Source: Coniella vitis (taxonomy: Eukaryota > Ascomycota > Sordariomycetes > Diaporthales > Schizoparmaceae). From it: a stretch of 64,000 bases of DNA. A program made the position numbers and the translations under genes. Shown here piece by piece: positions 11,670 to 22,937 of this stretch (positions within the stretch are counted from its first letter, which is position 1; the number at the start of each line of letters is the position of its first letter). Where the stretch lies: positions 1,798,001 to 1,862,000 of the forward strand of contig WUJK01000002.1 of assembly GCA_011317545.1 (NCBI GenBank). The letters are read 5' to 3'. Below the pieces are notes generated by a model that saw nothing but the letters and a program-made list of their open reading frames with translations, ran no database searches and had not been told where the DNA came from.

Positions 11670-12183
11670 TCTATGTTCGTGATTGCTGACTTGGCTCGTC
11701 TGCGACTGAGGCTTGTAGGGTCCGTTGGGTCTCGATTTGTTGCAAAGTTGAGGTTCTACCCGTCAAAACAGCAAGGACGTTTGGTCAATTTTGCGTAAGT
11801 GATCTGGCAGCCCCCATGTAAGGGCGTAAAATACAGAAGCCCAATTTGTACTTAACCCCCCACAATTTCCTCCCCAATCGACAGGGGCAGGCAAGCTTTC
11901 CCGCTGCCGGCGCCGAACCAACTTCAATTTTTAGAAGCTCATCACTACTTCTCACCACGCCTCGGGTCTCGCGTCGCCCGCCCGCCTGCACGCCCTCGGT
12001 TCATTGGAGAAAAGGACAAGAGGAGGAGACAAACGAGACAAAAGGCCGGCCGATCAAACATTAAAGGGCCTCAACCAAAGGCCAACTCTGTCGGGCCTCA
12101 AAATTCTCCCCGACCCATCGATAGTCCTCCAACCCGCCCGTTTCCACACCCACACGTACCAGACCGACAGCAAACAGAAAAGA
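11670..12183. promoter_or_regulatory. Divergent promoter region of CCDC25/JLP2 and MRPL9
   Basis: These 514 bp lie between two start codons. The MRPL9-proximal part (11860-12180) is C/A-rich and probably leader. No ATG in the MRPL9 frame precedes 12184. Confidence 0.55.
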
Positions 12184-13359
12184 ATGGCGCCCCGACTCCC
12201 CGCGCGGTGCTGGGCTCCCCTGCACCGCTCGACGACGACGACATCTTGCGCAGCAGCGGCCACATTCCCGTCCCCGGCGGCGGCAGCCTCTTCGCACCCT
12301 TCCCTCCGCCCGACCTTCCCCCTCGTACCGCAGCAGTCGACCGGCCTCGCAGGCACGCAGCAGATCCGCGGCAAAAAGTACGGCTGGACGACGCTCGACG
12401 AGCGCGACCGCGCCATCCAACTCAAATACAATGCCATGACCCCCGAGCTGCCCGCCTTGACCACCACGCCGGCCGCCGCCCAGGAACGCCGCAACCGCTC
12501 CACCCCGCTGCGCACAGGTGTCCTTGCCATCAAGAAGGGCATGACGGGTTACTACACGCACAACGGCAAGCGGTTTCCCTGCACCATCTTGCAAATGGAC
12601 CAGTGCCAGGTCGTGGCGCACAAGACGATCGAAAAGAACGGCTACTGCGCCGTCCAGATTGGAAGCGGCGAAAAGAAAGCCGACAATGTCTCGGCGCCGC
12701 TGCTGGGCTACTACGAGGCCAAAGGCCTGCCCCCAAAGGCGCACCTTGTCGAGTTTGAGGTTCGCAACGAGACTGGGCTCGCGCCTGCTGTGGGCGTGCA
12801 GCTCATGCCCGACTGGTTCCACAAGGGTCAGTGGGTCGATGTGCGCGCCAACTCGCGCGGTATGGGTTTCGAGGGTGGTATGAAGCGCCACGGCTTTTCG
12901 GGTCAAGAGGCTAGTCACGGTAACTCCAAGAACCACCGTACAATTGGTTCGGCTGGTGCGTCGCAGGGTTCCGGTTCGCGTGTGTTGCCGGGAAAGAAGA
13001 TGCCCGGTCGCATGGGCAACGAGCGCGTCACGGTGCAAAACTTGCCCGTGCTGCGTGTCGACAATGACTTGGGCATAATCGTTGTCAAGGGCTGTGTGGC
13101 GGGCCCCAAGGGCGCGCTGGTCCAGATCCAGGATGCTGTCAAGAAGCCACCGCCACCCCAAGAGTTCATCGACAAGATGAACAAGGTGCTGATGGAGCGG
13201 TTCCCCAATGCGGCGGCTGACTTGGAGAAGGCGAGAAAGACACACTTGGCGCTCAAACAGTTGAGGAGAGAGGGCAGGATAGAAGAGGTGCTCAAGACTG
13301 GTTTGCGCGAGGGCAAGGGAATACTAGCAGAGACGAAGCTTGTAGAAGCGGAAGCATAA
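12184..13359 (+). CDS. MRPL9: Mitochondrial large-subunit ribosomal protein uL3m
   Basis: This is a single exon of 391 residues starting at the first ATG. The N-terminal 60 residues are rich in Ala, Ser, Thr, Arg and Pro and end near QQIRGKKYGW, like a cleavable mitochondrial presequence. The L3 core follows with TGVLAIKKGMTGYY, VGVQLMPDWFHKGQWVDV, SRGMGFEGGMKRHGFSG, ASHGNSKNHRTIGSAG and LPGKKMPGRMGNERVTVQN, the last two being the ribosomal L3 signature that reaches the peptidyl-transferase centre. The C-terminal 80 residues form a charged extension seen in fungal mitochondrial uL3. It shares a divergent promoter with the CCDC25-like gene. Confidence 0.95.
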   Translation: MAPRLPARCWAPLHRSTTTTSCAAAATFPSPAAAASSHPSLRPTFPLVPQQSTGLAGTQQIRGKKYGWTTLDERDRAIQLKYNAMTPELPALTTTPAAAQERRNRSTPLRTGVLAIKKGMTGYYTHNGKRFPCTILQMDQCQVVAHKTIEKNGYCAVQIGSGEKKADNVSAPLLGYYEAKGLPPKAHLVEFEVRNETGLAPAVGVQLMPDWFHKGQWVDVRANSRGMGFEGGMKRHGFSGQEASHGNSKNHRTIGSAGASQGSGSRVLPGKKMPGRMGNERVTVQNLPVLRVDNDLGIIVVKGCVAGPKGALVQIQDAVKKPPPPQEFIDKMNKVLMERFPNAAADLEKARKTHLALKQLRREGRIEEVLKTGLREGKGILAETKLVEAEA

Positions 13360-13613
13360 AAGACCAAGAAACACCAATGTCATATTCAAATTCATCAATG
13401 TTATTTTTGTACAAACGGAGAGAAAGAAAATCTAATCAAGGACTCTGGTCTGAACACCGTCATCGTACTTCCCCGAGCTGGTCGGGTCGAGATACAGCGA
13501 GCAGCTGATGTTGAGTGAGGAAGACCGCCATATGCTGAACGAGTCTCTGTAGATACGATCCCATCTCCAGAGATCAGTTCCTAGCTAATACATGTGCTGT
13601 TCTTAGCACAGCG

Positions 13614-13635
13614 ACAACAACAACAACAACAACAA
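13614..13635. repeat. (ACA)n microsatellite
   Basis: About seven ACA units lie in the short convergent gap (13360-13648) between MRPL9 and COA1, just past the COA1 stop codon. Confidence 0.8.
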
Positions 13636-13648
13636 GTCGCCATCCCTA

Positions 13649-14377
13649 CTACCGTTGCTTCGGCATCTGCTGTCTGAAACCTCTCGTAGCAAACTCATCC
13701 TCGTCGTCATCGTCCAGCCCATCCTCATACTGAATTGCCTTGAACGGGTCGCCCTCATCCAGCAAATCAAGCTTCTGTCCGTCGGACGTCTCGAGGCTCC
13801 ACTCTGTCGTCTCAAACATGCCCTTTGCCGTCGGCCGGAAGCTTGCGAAGCGCATGACGCCAACGTTCTTGGTACCCTTGACGGCAAAGGAAATGTTGAT
13901 GCGCCCCTGCAACTGGTTCATCTCGCCGCTGATCCAGGGAATCTGCTGCTTGAAGTATATTTCGTCGCCCAGGTACTCGCGCGCTTGTGGGTTTGTGCGT
14001 AGCGCATAGAGTGTTGAGGACACCACAGGGGACGACATCTTTTGGTAGTTGAAGATGGCGATGCTCGAGACGGTCACGAGGGCGAGGAAGATGGGCATGG
14101 TGCGCGACCAGCGGAAGCGGTTGGCCTCGACATCTGCAGGCGCAAAGAGAAAAGTCAGCAACAAAGACGGGCACTGGCGAGAAATGTAAATCAAGGAGGG
14201 TTGTTCGTTCGTACCCGGCAGTTCTCGATCGGGCCTTCTCTCCATCAATGGCCCGTCGCCTGGCTTGGGCGCCGAGACGAGCGACCGCCGCTGCAGAGGA
14301 GCAGCTGTTTGGCGCTGGGTGGCCGACCGGGCTGCTTGGAGGACGGGCCTCCTACATAATATTCTCCGCGCGAACAT
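13649..14377 (-). CDS. COA1: Cytochrome c oxidase assembly factor 1
   Basis: Exons are 14377..14215 and 14133..13649 on the minus strand, with an 81-nt intron (GTACGA...CTGCAG) splitting an Asp codon, giving 215 residues. The start at MFARRILCRRP gives an Arg-rich mitochondrial presequence. KPGDGPLMERRPDRELP follows, then one transmembrane helix (MPIFLALVTVSSIAIFNY). The intermembrane-space domain contains STLYALRTNPQAREYLG, PWISGEMNQLQGRINISF and FETTEWSLET, which identify the Coa1/Tim21 family. Coa1 works with Shy1 on Cox1 maturation at the inner membrane. An in-frame ATG lies 19 codons upstream (14434), but starting there would bury the presequence. Confidence 0.92.
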   Translation of the reverse strand: MFARRILCRRPVLQAARSATQRQTAAPLQRRSLVSAPKPGDGPLMERRPDRELPGTNEQPSLIYISRQCPSLLLTFLFAPADVEANRFRWSRTMPIFLALVTVSSIAIFNYQKMSSPVVSSTLYALRTNPQAREYLGDEIYFKQQIPWISGEMNQLQGRINISFAVKGTKNVGVMRFASFRPTAKGMFETTEWSLETSDGQKLDLLDEGDPFKAIQYEDGLDDDDEDEFATRGFRQQMPKQR

Positions 14378-14888
14378 CTTGATCTTGTGGCCGTCTAGCT
14401 TTGCTTGGAAGGTTGTTGCGAGGTGGACGGACAAGTGGTTGGCCGCAAAATGGGAATCGTCAAATTCGTTGTTTTGCCAGACTGCCAGGGTCGTTTTCCT
14501 GCCTCAAAAAGGACGATCATCCCACTGTCCCGCGGCGTAGGGCTCCGGGGCCCGCTCCTAACTGGCAGGGGTAGCTCGAAGTATCCGGAACCTTGTGTCA
14601 GACGCGGCTTGAGCGGGTAAGAGGCGGTAGCCGGTACATGATAGCCCTCCTATCCCCCCTGTTGGACACGCCGCAGACCGACGTCACAAAAAGCCACCCC
14701 TCCCCAGCTGGGGCAACTACATACTGCAGGTCGCAACTTCATTCCACCACCACAGGCGCGCAGAGCATATGCGTACCTAGGTACCTCCCTACCCAGGTAG
14801 TCTGTATTTTTCCATCCCAAACTTTTCTTCTCATCGTTTGTATCTGGACAATACAACTTCTCTGCCGTCCGATCCACAACATCCAAAA
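14378..14888. promoter_or_regulatory. Divergent promoter region of COA1 and the membrane-protein gene
   Basis: These 511 bp hold a GTACCTAGGTAC palindrome at 14773-14784 and a nearby CCCAGGTAG. The same CCTAGG core recurs in other promoters of this window. Confidence 0.5.
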
Positions 14889-15884
14889 ATGTACAGCGCG
14901 CGCGTCAAGAACACGACAGCTCGTCTACGGCGCACCTTCCACTATCCCACCGACGACGACACCTCGAGCAATGTAACCCCAGAGGTGCTCGATGAAGAAG
15001 GTCTGTCCACAACCTCCCCGTCGACTCGCTCGTTCCTCCATTCTCTCTTCAAAGCCCAAAATAACCAAGCACCGTCGCCGCACAATGCTAAATTAATTCT
15101 CGTAACAACCACAACAGAACAGGAAGCCCTCATCCAGTCTCTCGCAGAGCAAAACGCCTCCGCCAACCACCAATATCAGATCCTCCTCGCTGCGTTGCCT
15201 ATCCTCGCCTCCATTCCCTACCTTATTGCCCTCTTCCGCCCCGCTACCACCCTCGTCGCCTTATTGGGCTTGACCTCGCTCGCCTCCACCGCCTTCCTTC
15301 TCTTCAGCCTGCCCATCGCCGAGACGGGCATCCCGGTGCTGGACGCATGGGCTCGGTCGCCCTCCTCTTCGACATCAAAATCTAGAAACACAAACATCGA
15401 TTACAACGATAATCACAACTACGATGATCATGACGACACCAATCGGTGGAACGCTGTGGCAGCAACCGCAGCAGGCAGTAACCCAAGCGGTCTCGGCGCC
15501 CTCAGCCAAATGCGCCACCAACGACGTCGCAGCAGCGGCCGCTTGTCAGCGACCACAATAACAACACAACACGGCTTGCTCACTTACGATATGTCGCGGA
15601 GCCCACTCGAGCGCTACTTGCCATTATTGAATATTGGGCTGTGCGCAATACTCGCCTTGTCTGGTGTTTACGCGACAACACGTGGCGCCAGCGGAAGTAG
15701 CAGTGGTGATGATAAGACGGGAGGCTCTTCTCCGAAACATCTTGGTGCGCAATTTGGATGGCTAGGGCTTGGGAACTTGCCCACGATTGTGTATGGTATT
15801 GTGCTTCTCGCCAAGGTGCTCATGGCGAATGTCGACCCAGAGGGTGAGTTGGGGGCGTTAAAGTATGGATACAAGGGTGCTTGA
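14889..15884 (+). CDS. Four-helix membrane protein of unknown function
   Basis: This is a single exon of 331 residues with its first ATG at 14889 in good context. The N-terminus is polar (MYSARVKNTTARLRRTFHYP). Four hydrophobic segments follow: ILLAALPILASIPYLIALF, TLVALLGLTSLASTAFLLF, LPLLNIGLCAILALSGVYA and FGWLGLGNLPTIVYGIVLL. A hydrophilic Asn/Asp/Ser-rich loop of about 80 residues separates helices 2 and 3. I recognise no catalytic or transport motif. Paired helices with a variable loop resemble uncharacterised conserved membrane proteins of Pezizomycotina, but I cannot assign a family. Coding potential is good: one long frame, sensible composition, and a tidy promoter shared with COA1. 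Confidence 0.75.
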   Translation: MYSARVKNTTARLRRTFHYPTDDDTSSNVTPEVLDEEGLSTTSPSTRSFLHSLFKAQNNQAPSPHNAKLILVTTTTEQEALIQSLAEQNASANHQYQILLAALPILASIPYLIALFRPATTLVALLGLTSLASTAFLLFSLPIAETGIPVLDAWARSPSSSTSKSRNTNIDYNDNHNYDDHDDTNRWNAVAATAAGSNPSGLGALSQMRHQRRRSSGRLSATTITTQHGLLTYDMSRSPLERYLPLLNIGLCAILALSGVYATTRGASGSSSGDDKTGGSSPKHLGAQFGWLGLGNLPTIVYGIVLLAKVLMANVDPEGELGALKYGYKGA

Positions 15885-16447
15885 TTGAGGGAAGCGGGGT
15901 GTTTATCTTGGTTTGAGCCTAAGAACAGCAGATTGCAACTTGGTTATTTCGTTCAGCTTCGACTGTAATCTCTCTAGTTGATTGCTGAGCGATCATCTGC
16001 ATTTGTTTGAAAGTCAATCCGGACATCAAGTGGAATACCTGCTTGCTGTAGTGAGACGCTTTGTAGTTTGTGGTTTCTGGATTTATTCACGCCTGTTTTG
16101 TTACTTGTATCCCAGTGCCTTGAAAAGCACATCTGCGATAATCCATCGTAACATCGGTCGGGACGAAGTCGATTGCCATTGTCCCTTTCCACGTCCCAGA
16201 CCTCGCATCTGCGTCTTGTTTTAAACAATGTGGAGAGTCATTCTTATTCTTGTGTTTGAATGACCCAAGTGCCTTTTTCCCCCCTCCAGTAACTCAGCCT
16301 AGTCTGCTAGTGTATATCGGTGCGCTGTTTTTATCCACTCGGCAAGCGAACCATGAGATTCTGCCTACTGTCAGAACGCAAACAAGGCTTGATCGGTATG
16401 TAAAGTCTAGCTTCCCATTCTCCATCTGAGCATCAATCCGAAATTCT
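15885..16447. other. Convergent intergenic region
   Basis: This lies between the membrane-protein gene and the PHO81 stop codon. It should hold two 3' UTRs. I see no gene. Confidence 0.6.
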
Positions 16448-19400
16448 TTACCCTGACATGTCTATCGAGTCGTTAAATCGCAAAACACCCGTATTCTTAA
16501 ACACACCATCCACACCATTGGGCAGCTTATCAAGAGGCGATTCATGAATGTTGTCATTGCTGTTGCTGAACGATTCGGTCTCGGATGACTTGTCCACTAC
16601 CAGTGCGAGGCCCTGTGCTTTGATTGCGTCGACGAGAGCAGGCACCAATTTCTATTGTACAGTGTTAGCATTGCTCTTTTTTTGTTTTTGTTTTTTTTTT
16701 TGTATGAGCTCCCGTGACAAGGACGAGAACAAAAAATAGAAACCAGAAGTTCAATTGCAGACTCTTGCCTTGAAAAAGAATATGTGCTAATAAAAAGCTG
16801 ACTTACCAAAAGTCGTGAGGTGATCATCAGCCCCATGAAATTGTTACTCTGTGCTGTCCTTACAACCTCCTTGATGGAGGTAGACCTACGACCGTGATTG
16901 GCAGCAGCAGCAGCCAGCGCGGTTTGCGGCTGTGTTGATGCCGGTGCTGGGGGCGGTGCCATTGTTGATGTTGCTGCCGCTGCAAATATTGAGGAAGCAT
17001 CCTCCCGGCCCAAGTCGTTACACAGGAACACGGGGAAGTTGGGCTGCTTCCAGTTGAGCGCGGTGCAGACACTCGGGTTGTACGAGCTAAACACCACAGA
17101 GCGCACAGCTGCGGCACCGCCAGACTGTAGAGACTGGGCACGCTGCACACGCGCGTGGTCAAAAACGGCAGCCAGAACAGAATCGACAAAGTAGTTAAGG
17201 TCGCCGCTGCTGTTGAGTGAAGAGTCGATGGTGGTCGCTTGGGGCTGCTGCGTTTGGTGATGGTTGTGTGATACGGTCGCCTCGTTTGTGGGATAGATAA
17301 AATGCAGGTTTACGTGTATGTTTGATGGTAAGGTCTCGAGTGCCTCGGTCAGGGTGAGTCCTGCGGTCGCAAAGAGACGGTGAATCTCCACCAGCTCGGT
17401 CTCGGGTGCTAGTTGACCGGATGACAGGAATTGCCTTGACGTTGAATTCCTGAGCATTTGTTCGAATTGCGCGTAGGTCAGCCATGCAACTGGCACCGCA
17501 ACTCCTCCTGTGCCCAGATCGACCGTTCGTGTAGGCCACAGTACGGGAACCCCGTCTTTTGTCTGCTGCACATAAAGTCGTACAAAGTTGCCCACAAGAC
17601 TGGAGCCGGTAACGAAGCTGCTAATGTGCTGGTCGAACTGCCTTGTAGCCTTCCAGTATGTCTCAAAGTCTGTAATCTCGAGAGGCTTACCCCGGAAAGG
17701 CTTGATGACCTGGGTATTAAAACTGATTTGGCCGATGGCGCGAAGTCGAGGGTCAAATAATGGGAGACAGCAGCTGCCAGAGCTCGTTAGAGAGGCGCGG
17801 AACGTATTAGGCAGAGCGACTGTTTTTGCGATAATCTTGGCACCGTAGGTCGGGAAGACATCAAAGTCCAGTGTAAAAGAGTCGAGATTGTCGATCTGGA
17901 AAGAAACAAGCCGGGTATCTTCATGAAAGGGGAGAATTATGTTCTTGGGAATAAGATCCGAAGCCTTGGACGAAATGGTCAAGCGAGCGGCCGGATATTT
18001 GCCGTCGTGGAAGAATACAAGGGGTTGCTCGCCCTCGGCACCAAAATTAATCTGGACTACGGTCTTGGTGTCCAGGAAGTTGTGTCCATATCTGCGTAGT
18101 GGAATGATGGGTGGTGGAAGCTCGAGGTCCGGTATGCCATCAGGATCGAGAGACATGGGCTCGGGTGCATTGCTTGAGCCCAGAGTCTCGAGCATCGGCG
18201 GCATAAGTTGGGCCGTCTTAGGGCTTTTATCCTTTCTCCGATCGATTTGCAAGGCTGTCAGGAGATTCATGCATTCGAGATGCCCTTCCCATGCTGCATA
18301 GTACAAGGCTGGAAGACCCTTTTCGTCCAATATCGAGGTGTCGACGCCTTCATCCAATAGTGCTCGCAGACACGGGACATTGCCTTCGCTTGCAGCATGT
18401 ACAAGTGGCGTCCACCCATAGAGCTTGTCGATTTGGTCCAGGTCGGCACCGAATTGCTTCAAAAGGCCCAATAGGTCAGGGTTCTGAGCAGATCTTGCCA
18501 CCAGATGTTGTGGATACAGACCTTCAGCGTCAGGGAGAATCTGCGCGCCATTGGTGAGCAACAGCTGCACGATGGCGAGAGACCCGTGCTTGCAAGCCAG
18601 ATTCAAAGGTGCGTTGTCGGTATCAGACACAGGATTCAATACGGCACCACTCTCAATCAATCGCTGAACGCAGTCTAAATGGTTATGTATGATGGCGTGT
18701 ACCAGCGGTCTGAAGTTGTCGTGGTCAATAAGATTGACTGTATCCGTATCCACTGTGAAAATGTCCAAGTTAGGAATTGTCCACATCCAAGTACAGTTCT
18801 AGGGGCTTACCGGCCAAGAGCGCGTTGATCATGTCAAGACGACCATGCATGCTGGCATAATGAAGTGGCACCCGACCGTAGACGTCTCTTCTGTTAACAG
18901 CGACACCTTTGGACAAACCAAGTTCCAGGACAAAAGAATTGCCGTAAATGGTCGCCTGATGCAAACAGTTCCGCTCGTTGATATCGTCCTCGGACCGGAC
19001 ATCCACAAGGCCCGTGTTCCATAGGATATGGAGCGCCTCTTGCGAGGCCTCGTTGATGGATGCAAGGAAGGTCCGAGTCACTCGTTCTCTGAGGGATATG
19101 TCCATCGCCGGATCCGTCCCCACTGCTTCCTGCATGCGCCACAGCAGATCCTTCAACGAATCAAGGTTTCCAGAGAGAGTAGTCTCGAGGAGGAGGGTAT
19201 CGGCATCGCCTTCATCGGTGCCGAGGAGATGCTGGCTGCTAACGATGTGATCGGGCCGGGTCTGGCCATCGAAGCTCACATGATCCCCTTCGGCCCAAGC
19301 GCCAAGTTCCTGGAGACTTGTCGTGACCTGATCAGACAGCTCGCTGATGACGGTTGGGTTGAAGAAGGGCTGCACCTCGACCGCCCGAGAGAGATACAGC

Positions 19401-20333
19401 TCCTTGGTCTTTGATTTGGATGTCTTGTCCCACTTCTTCAAGATTTTAGAAAAGGCGGTTCCGTTGACATCGACAAATTGCTGCAACTTGTTTAGATCGT
19501 TCGCAAACTGTTGGAAACCCTCTTGTAACGTCGTAAATTTGGCCGATCTTCTAGAAAAGCCGCGGCGAGACTGAAGGACCTTCTTCTTGTCCAAGAGAGT
19601 TTTGAGGCGAATCTTAAGCTACGGAATGTGTTGGCACTTGACATTCTGATAGCGGGCCCATTTTTTCGTATACATACCTCTGCTTCTTTCTGAAGATAGA
19701 ATGCATTCACTTTTTCTAGTTCTCGTTCCTGTGCACCAAGTCAGTAATCACCACCACCATACTTGCACGGGTTTTGAAGCAAAAAGGTACCAATTGAAAG
19801 AAGAACGTCGCCTTATTCGCCTGCAGAGCGGCTTGCTGGTCGGCCGGACCGCTTGGATGGAACGGATCATGTTGGGCTTGAAGTTGGGGTGTTGCGGATA
19901 GCTTCTTAATCAACTGTGAGTGGAATAGTCAGCGATTGTTTCCCTCTTCCAAGAGCTGGGATTGAGTCGTGTATGCTGATGGTGAGCTCATGATTGTGAC
20001 TGTCAAGGTAGTGGTGGAAGTAAGTGAAAGCCGTGTGCGTAAAGCATCAAGCAACACATTGCTGTCGGGTGGTTTAAGTGACCCCAGACAAGCTGGTAAC
20101 AAGGATCTCACTGGAGTCAACCCACCTTTTTCAGCGCCTTGTAGTTCACAAAGCTGGCAGCATATTCGGGAACCTCGAGCTGGTGCTTCTGAATCTGTTT
20201 CCCAAACTTCCTGCAAGTTGTCAGCGAACGCGAGCGCAGTCAAACGAGTGTCTAGGTTCTGGCAGCATCTGGAACAGCAACGTGACTTCAAGGCTCAGGG
20301 GAAAAGTATGCCAACGTGTGAAGTTACTTACAT
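16448..20333 (-). CDS. PHO81: Phosphate-system CDK inhibitor, SPX + ankyrin + GDPD-like (PHO81 / NUC-2)
   Basis: Seven coding exons (minus strand): 20333..20332, 20210..20126, 19913..19791, 19728..19678, 19618..18811, 18752..16807 and 16651..16448, giving 1072 residues, close to Neurospora NUC-2. The start codon is split AT|G by a 121-nt intron (GTAAGT, branch CTGAC, TTGCAG). The SPX domain (1 to about 150) begins MKFGKQIQKHQLEVPEYAASF, with FVNYKALKKLIKKL and KVNAFYLQKEAELKIRL. Ankyrin repeats span about 230-525 (VYGRVPLHYASMHGRLDMI, GLPALYYAAWEGHLECMNLL). The C-terminal GDPD-like region holds VFSSYNPSVCTALNWKQPNFPVF (shown in part), CNDLG and GVLRFNDSIDM. PHO81 inhibits the PHO80-PHO85 kinase under phosphate starvation and senses inositol pyrophosphates through SPX. 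Confidence 0.93.
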
Positions 20334-22937
20334 GATGATGTAGGGCGAAGGCTGGCAGCCCAGGAGAGGCCGCTAGCTGATCTGCAAGAATTTACCTGAC
20401 GCAATGAAAAATTGCTCCGTCGTCTATTGAATGGTAGTCCTGGCAAATCTTGCAACTTCTAGGGGCGACAAAACCTTTGAGCACCGCCTGTAAGTTCGCA
20501 TACGAGCGACGTTCGGCGAGCTTCTGTACTCCTTCAAAGGACAGCGAGCTGGGTCCTTACGACCGTCTATCACCAAGCAATATGTGTCAATCTCTGTGTC
20601 AGTTCAGGTGGAAATTAGTCCAAAGATCCAATTGTACCACGCTCAGTTAGCAAGCCTGCGGGTGAGGAGGCTTGAAGAACCTGATGAGAACAACCTTAAC
20701 GGATCTCCGAGCGAAGTGGCAGTTGGCGTGCTGTAGCGTAAGTGCTCGATATGCTTTTACTATGACGAGAACAACTACCCAGTACGCGGATGCAGAGGCT
20801 GTGGAAGCTATTGCAGAAGAGAGTCAGAAAAACGGACCAAAAACGGCGGCTGGAGCATCTGCAGAGGGCTGATGATCCCTCAATTCATCGTTGGCGAGCG
20901 GATGTATTCGGGAACGGGAGTGGAGCTGTTGCCCATGCAGAAGAGCAGAGGGCCATGCAAAAGACTCTGGACCTTTCTCTGCCACGCGTGGAAACCTCCC
21001 TATGTGTCAGGGTGAAAAAGACGGGGGTTTGGTTGGAGGAGGAGGAGGACGACGACCGAGCAGACTTTCAAGCCAGGCCTTTACATGGCTGCTTTGCATG
21101 ATTGACAGGTGCAGTACATAGAACAGGCCTCACCATTCTGGTCCACGCAAGTGTCGTTCATCTGGGAGTGCGAGAGCAATGCAGAGTGAAAGAAATCGCT
21201 AAGTATGTCAAGCCTGCTAGCTGACTGGGTGGAGGAGCGAGGCACTGGCCGTGGCTGCCGAACGACATATGTAGTACAACCAGAGACTTGCGTGAGAGCG
21301 AACCAAGACGAAGGGATACATGATAACAGACATACCAAGACTGTGCTTTGCAAAAGACTGTAGGTCTGCGCCGAGACACTCAAGACGTCGCAAGAGGTGG
21401 GAGCAACGTTCTATAAGACCAGGATGAAAAGGCCCCCGGGAGGCGGCGTTTCTGCAGTGACTTCTTTGCCGTCTCAGCAGCAAACAGCAAGCAGTTGTGA
21501 AGCTTCAGATCAAGTCTTGACTGGAGAAATGCGCCAGAGTACGACAAACCTGCCGCAGAATGAAGCAGAAATAAGCGGCGGTGCTGATGTTGTGGATAAA
21601 TAAGAGGACAGGGCCGGAGATGGTTTTGGCGCGTGCGGCGCTGATTCGATAGGCACCACGACTGAGGAGCTTGCTGGCGGAACGGCCAAACAGGCAAAGC
21701 AGAATATGCAGTCGCAACCAAAATGACGAGGTGAGTTCCGTTACGTCCAGAGCAAGCAGTGAGGAAGTTATGGTGGTGAGTCGGCAAGTGTCCAAGTAGT
21801 TGGACAGGCAGGAGGTCGGTACAAAGTATGAGAGGTGGAAACGAGCAAAAGCTACTTGATACTAAGTACCTGGGCAGCAAGCGCGCATGTGAACCAAGTA
21901 CTCCAGTACAACGTACCTCGAACCAAAGCACGGGAGCGCGAGGGAACTACGCTAACAGAAACTTGAAGCTTGCACAGTTCCAATCCCCAGACTCGAATGA
22001 GTATCGGGGAGACTATTGTTTTACGCTCTCTCTAAGACTACAAGTCTCAATCAACGACGGCTTTTCCACGATGCATCTGTGGACCTGCCACGGTACCTCT
22101 GACCAAAGTCAACGGCTTCACTGACGAGTCAAGCGCACGGGACACCCAACATGGCATTCCAGCGGCCCATGACATGGAATGAAGCGATAGGTAGCAGCTA
22201 CCTCAGATCGATATGGGAAGCAACGTACAACGCAAAGTAGCAGCTACATTTTCTACAACATAACATCATAGTATCTAGGTACTGTGTAGTCGCTGCTGCT
22301 GCTGCACTATGATGCACCAGAGCCTCCAGCTAGGCGGTCCAATAGGGGCCCGCATACAGCGCACATGGCCCGTCTGCCACTTGCAACTCATGCAAGGCGC
22401 ATCAAATCATTCTACCATGTAGACCACTTGACATGCACGACAGCTTCTTCCCCACACAGGCGGGCCCCCACCTGACGTACCATCAATTCATATTCGTACC
22501 TCCTATGGACAGCCAGGAACATTGCTGGCTCCAGACATGCTCAGGTAGGGCAAGGTGTTGAAATGGCTAGAAAAGATAATTCATAGCCCAGGCCAAGCAG
22601 GTCAGGACCCCGAAACTTGATTACACACGCATTACACAATGCAATCTTCTCATTGTGAGTCCATGATTGCCATCGATCACTCGACTTGGCCTCGGCCAAT
22701 CACAATCTCGGATGCGATTCTGTGTAGACTGTTGCGGGCGCAAACGTTGTGTCAACATCCAGAGACGATGTCATTCTCATGACTAGATCAATTTCACCGG
22801 CTGAGCCAAGTCAAAATGTCCAAGGTAGAAGATCCACGTTGCTTGTGTGAACAAGGGCACACTTTGGCCTGAGTGCTACTTGTAGGTATCATCAAACTAG
22901 GCCCTGAACAAAAAAGAACTGTTCCAAATTCCTACCC
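20334..22937. other. Long intergenic region upstream of PHO81
   Basis: This 2.6-kb stretch lies between the PHO81 start and the CUE5 stop. Open frames here are short, overlap on both strands and look random. There is a possible 5'-UTR intron just above PHO81 (GGTAAA...TTGCAG on the minus strand near 20380-20396). I saw no CACGTG, the classic Pho4/NUC-1 site. Confidence 0.5.

Noticed and set aside
12061..13245. A 394-codon frame antisense to MRPL9
   Set aside because: It is a shadow of the GC-rich MRPL9 coding frame; the sense protein is a clear uL3m.
21380..21931. A 183-codon minus-strand frame upstream of PHO81
   Set aside because: It has no recognisable motif and irregular composition. 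Competing frames overlap it. It is more likely PHO81 upstream DNA.
20334..22937. Pho4/NUC-1 type CACGTG site expected upstream of PHO81
   Set aside because: I looked for it in the upstream region and did not see it. Related CACGCG words are too weak to call.
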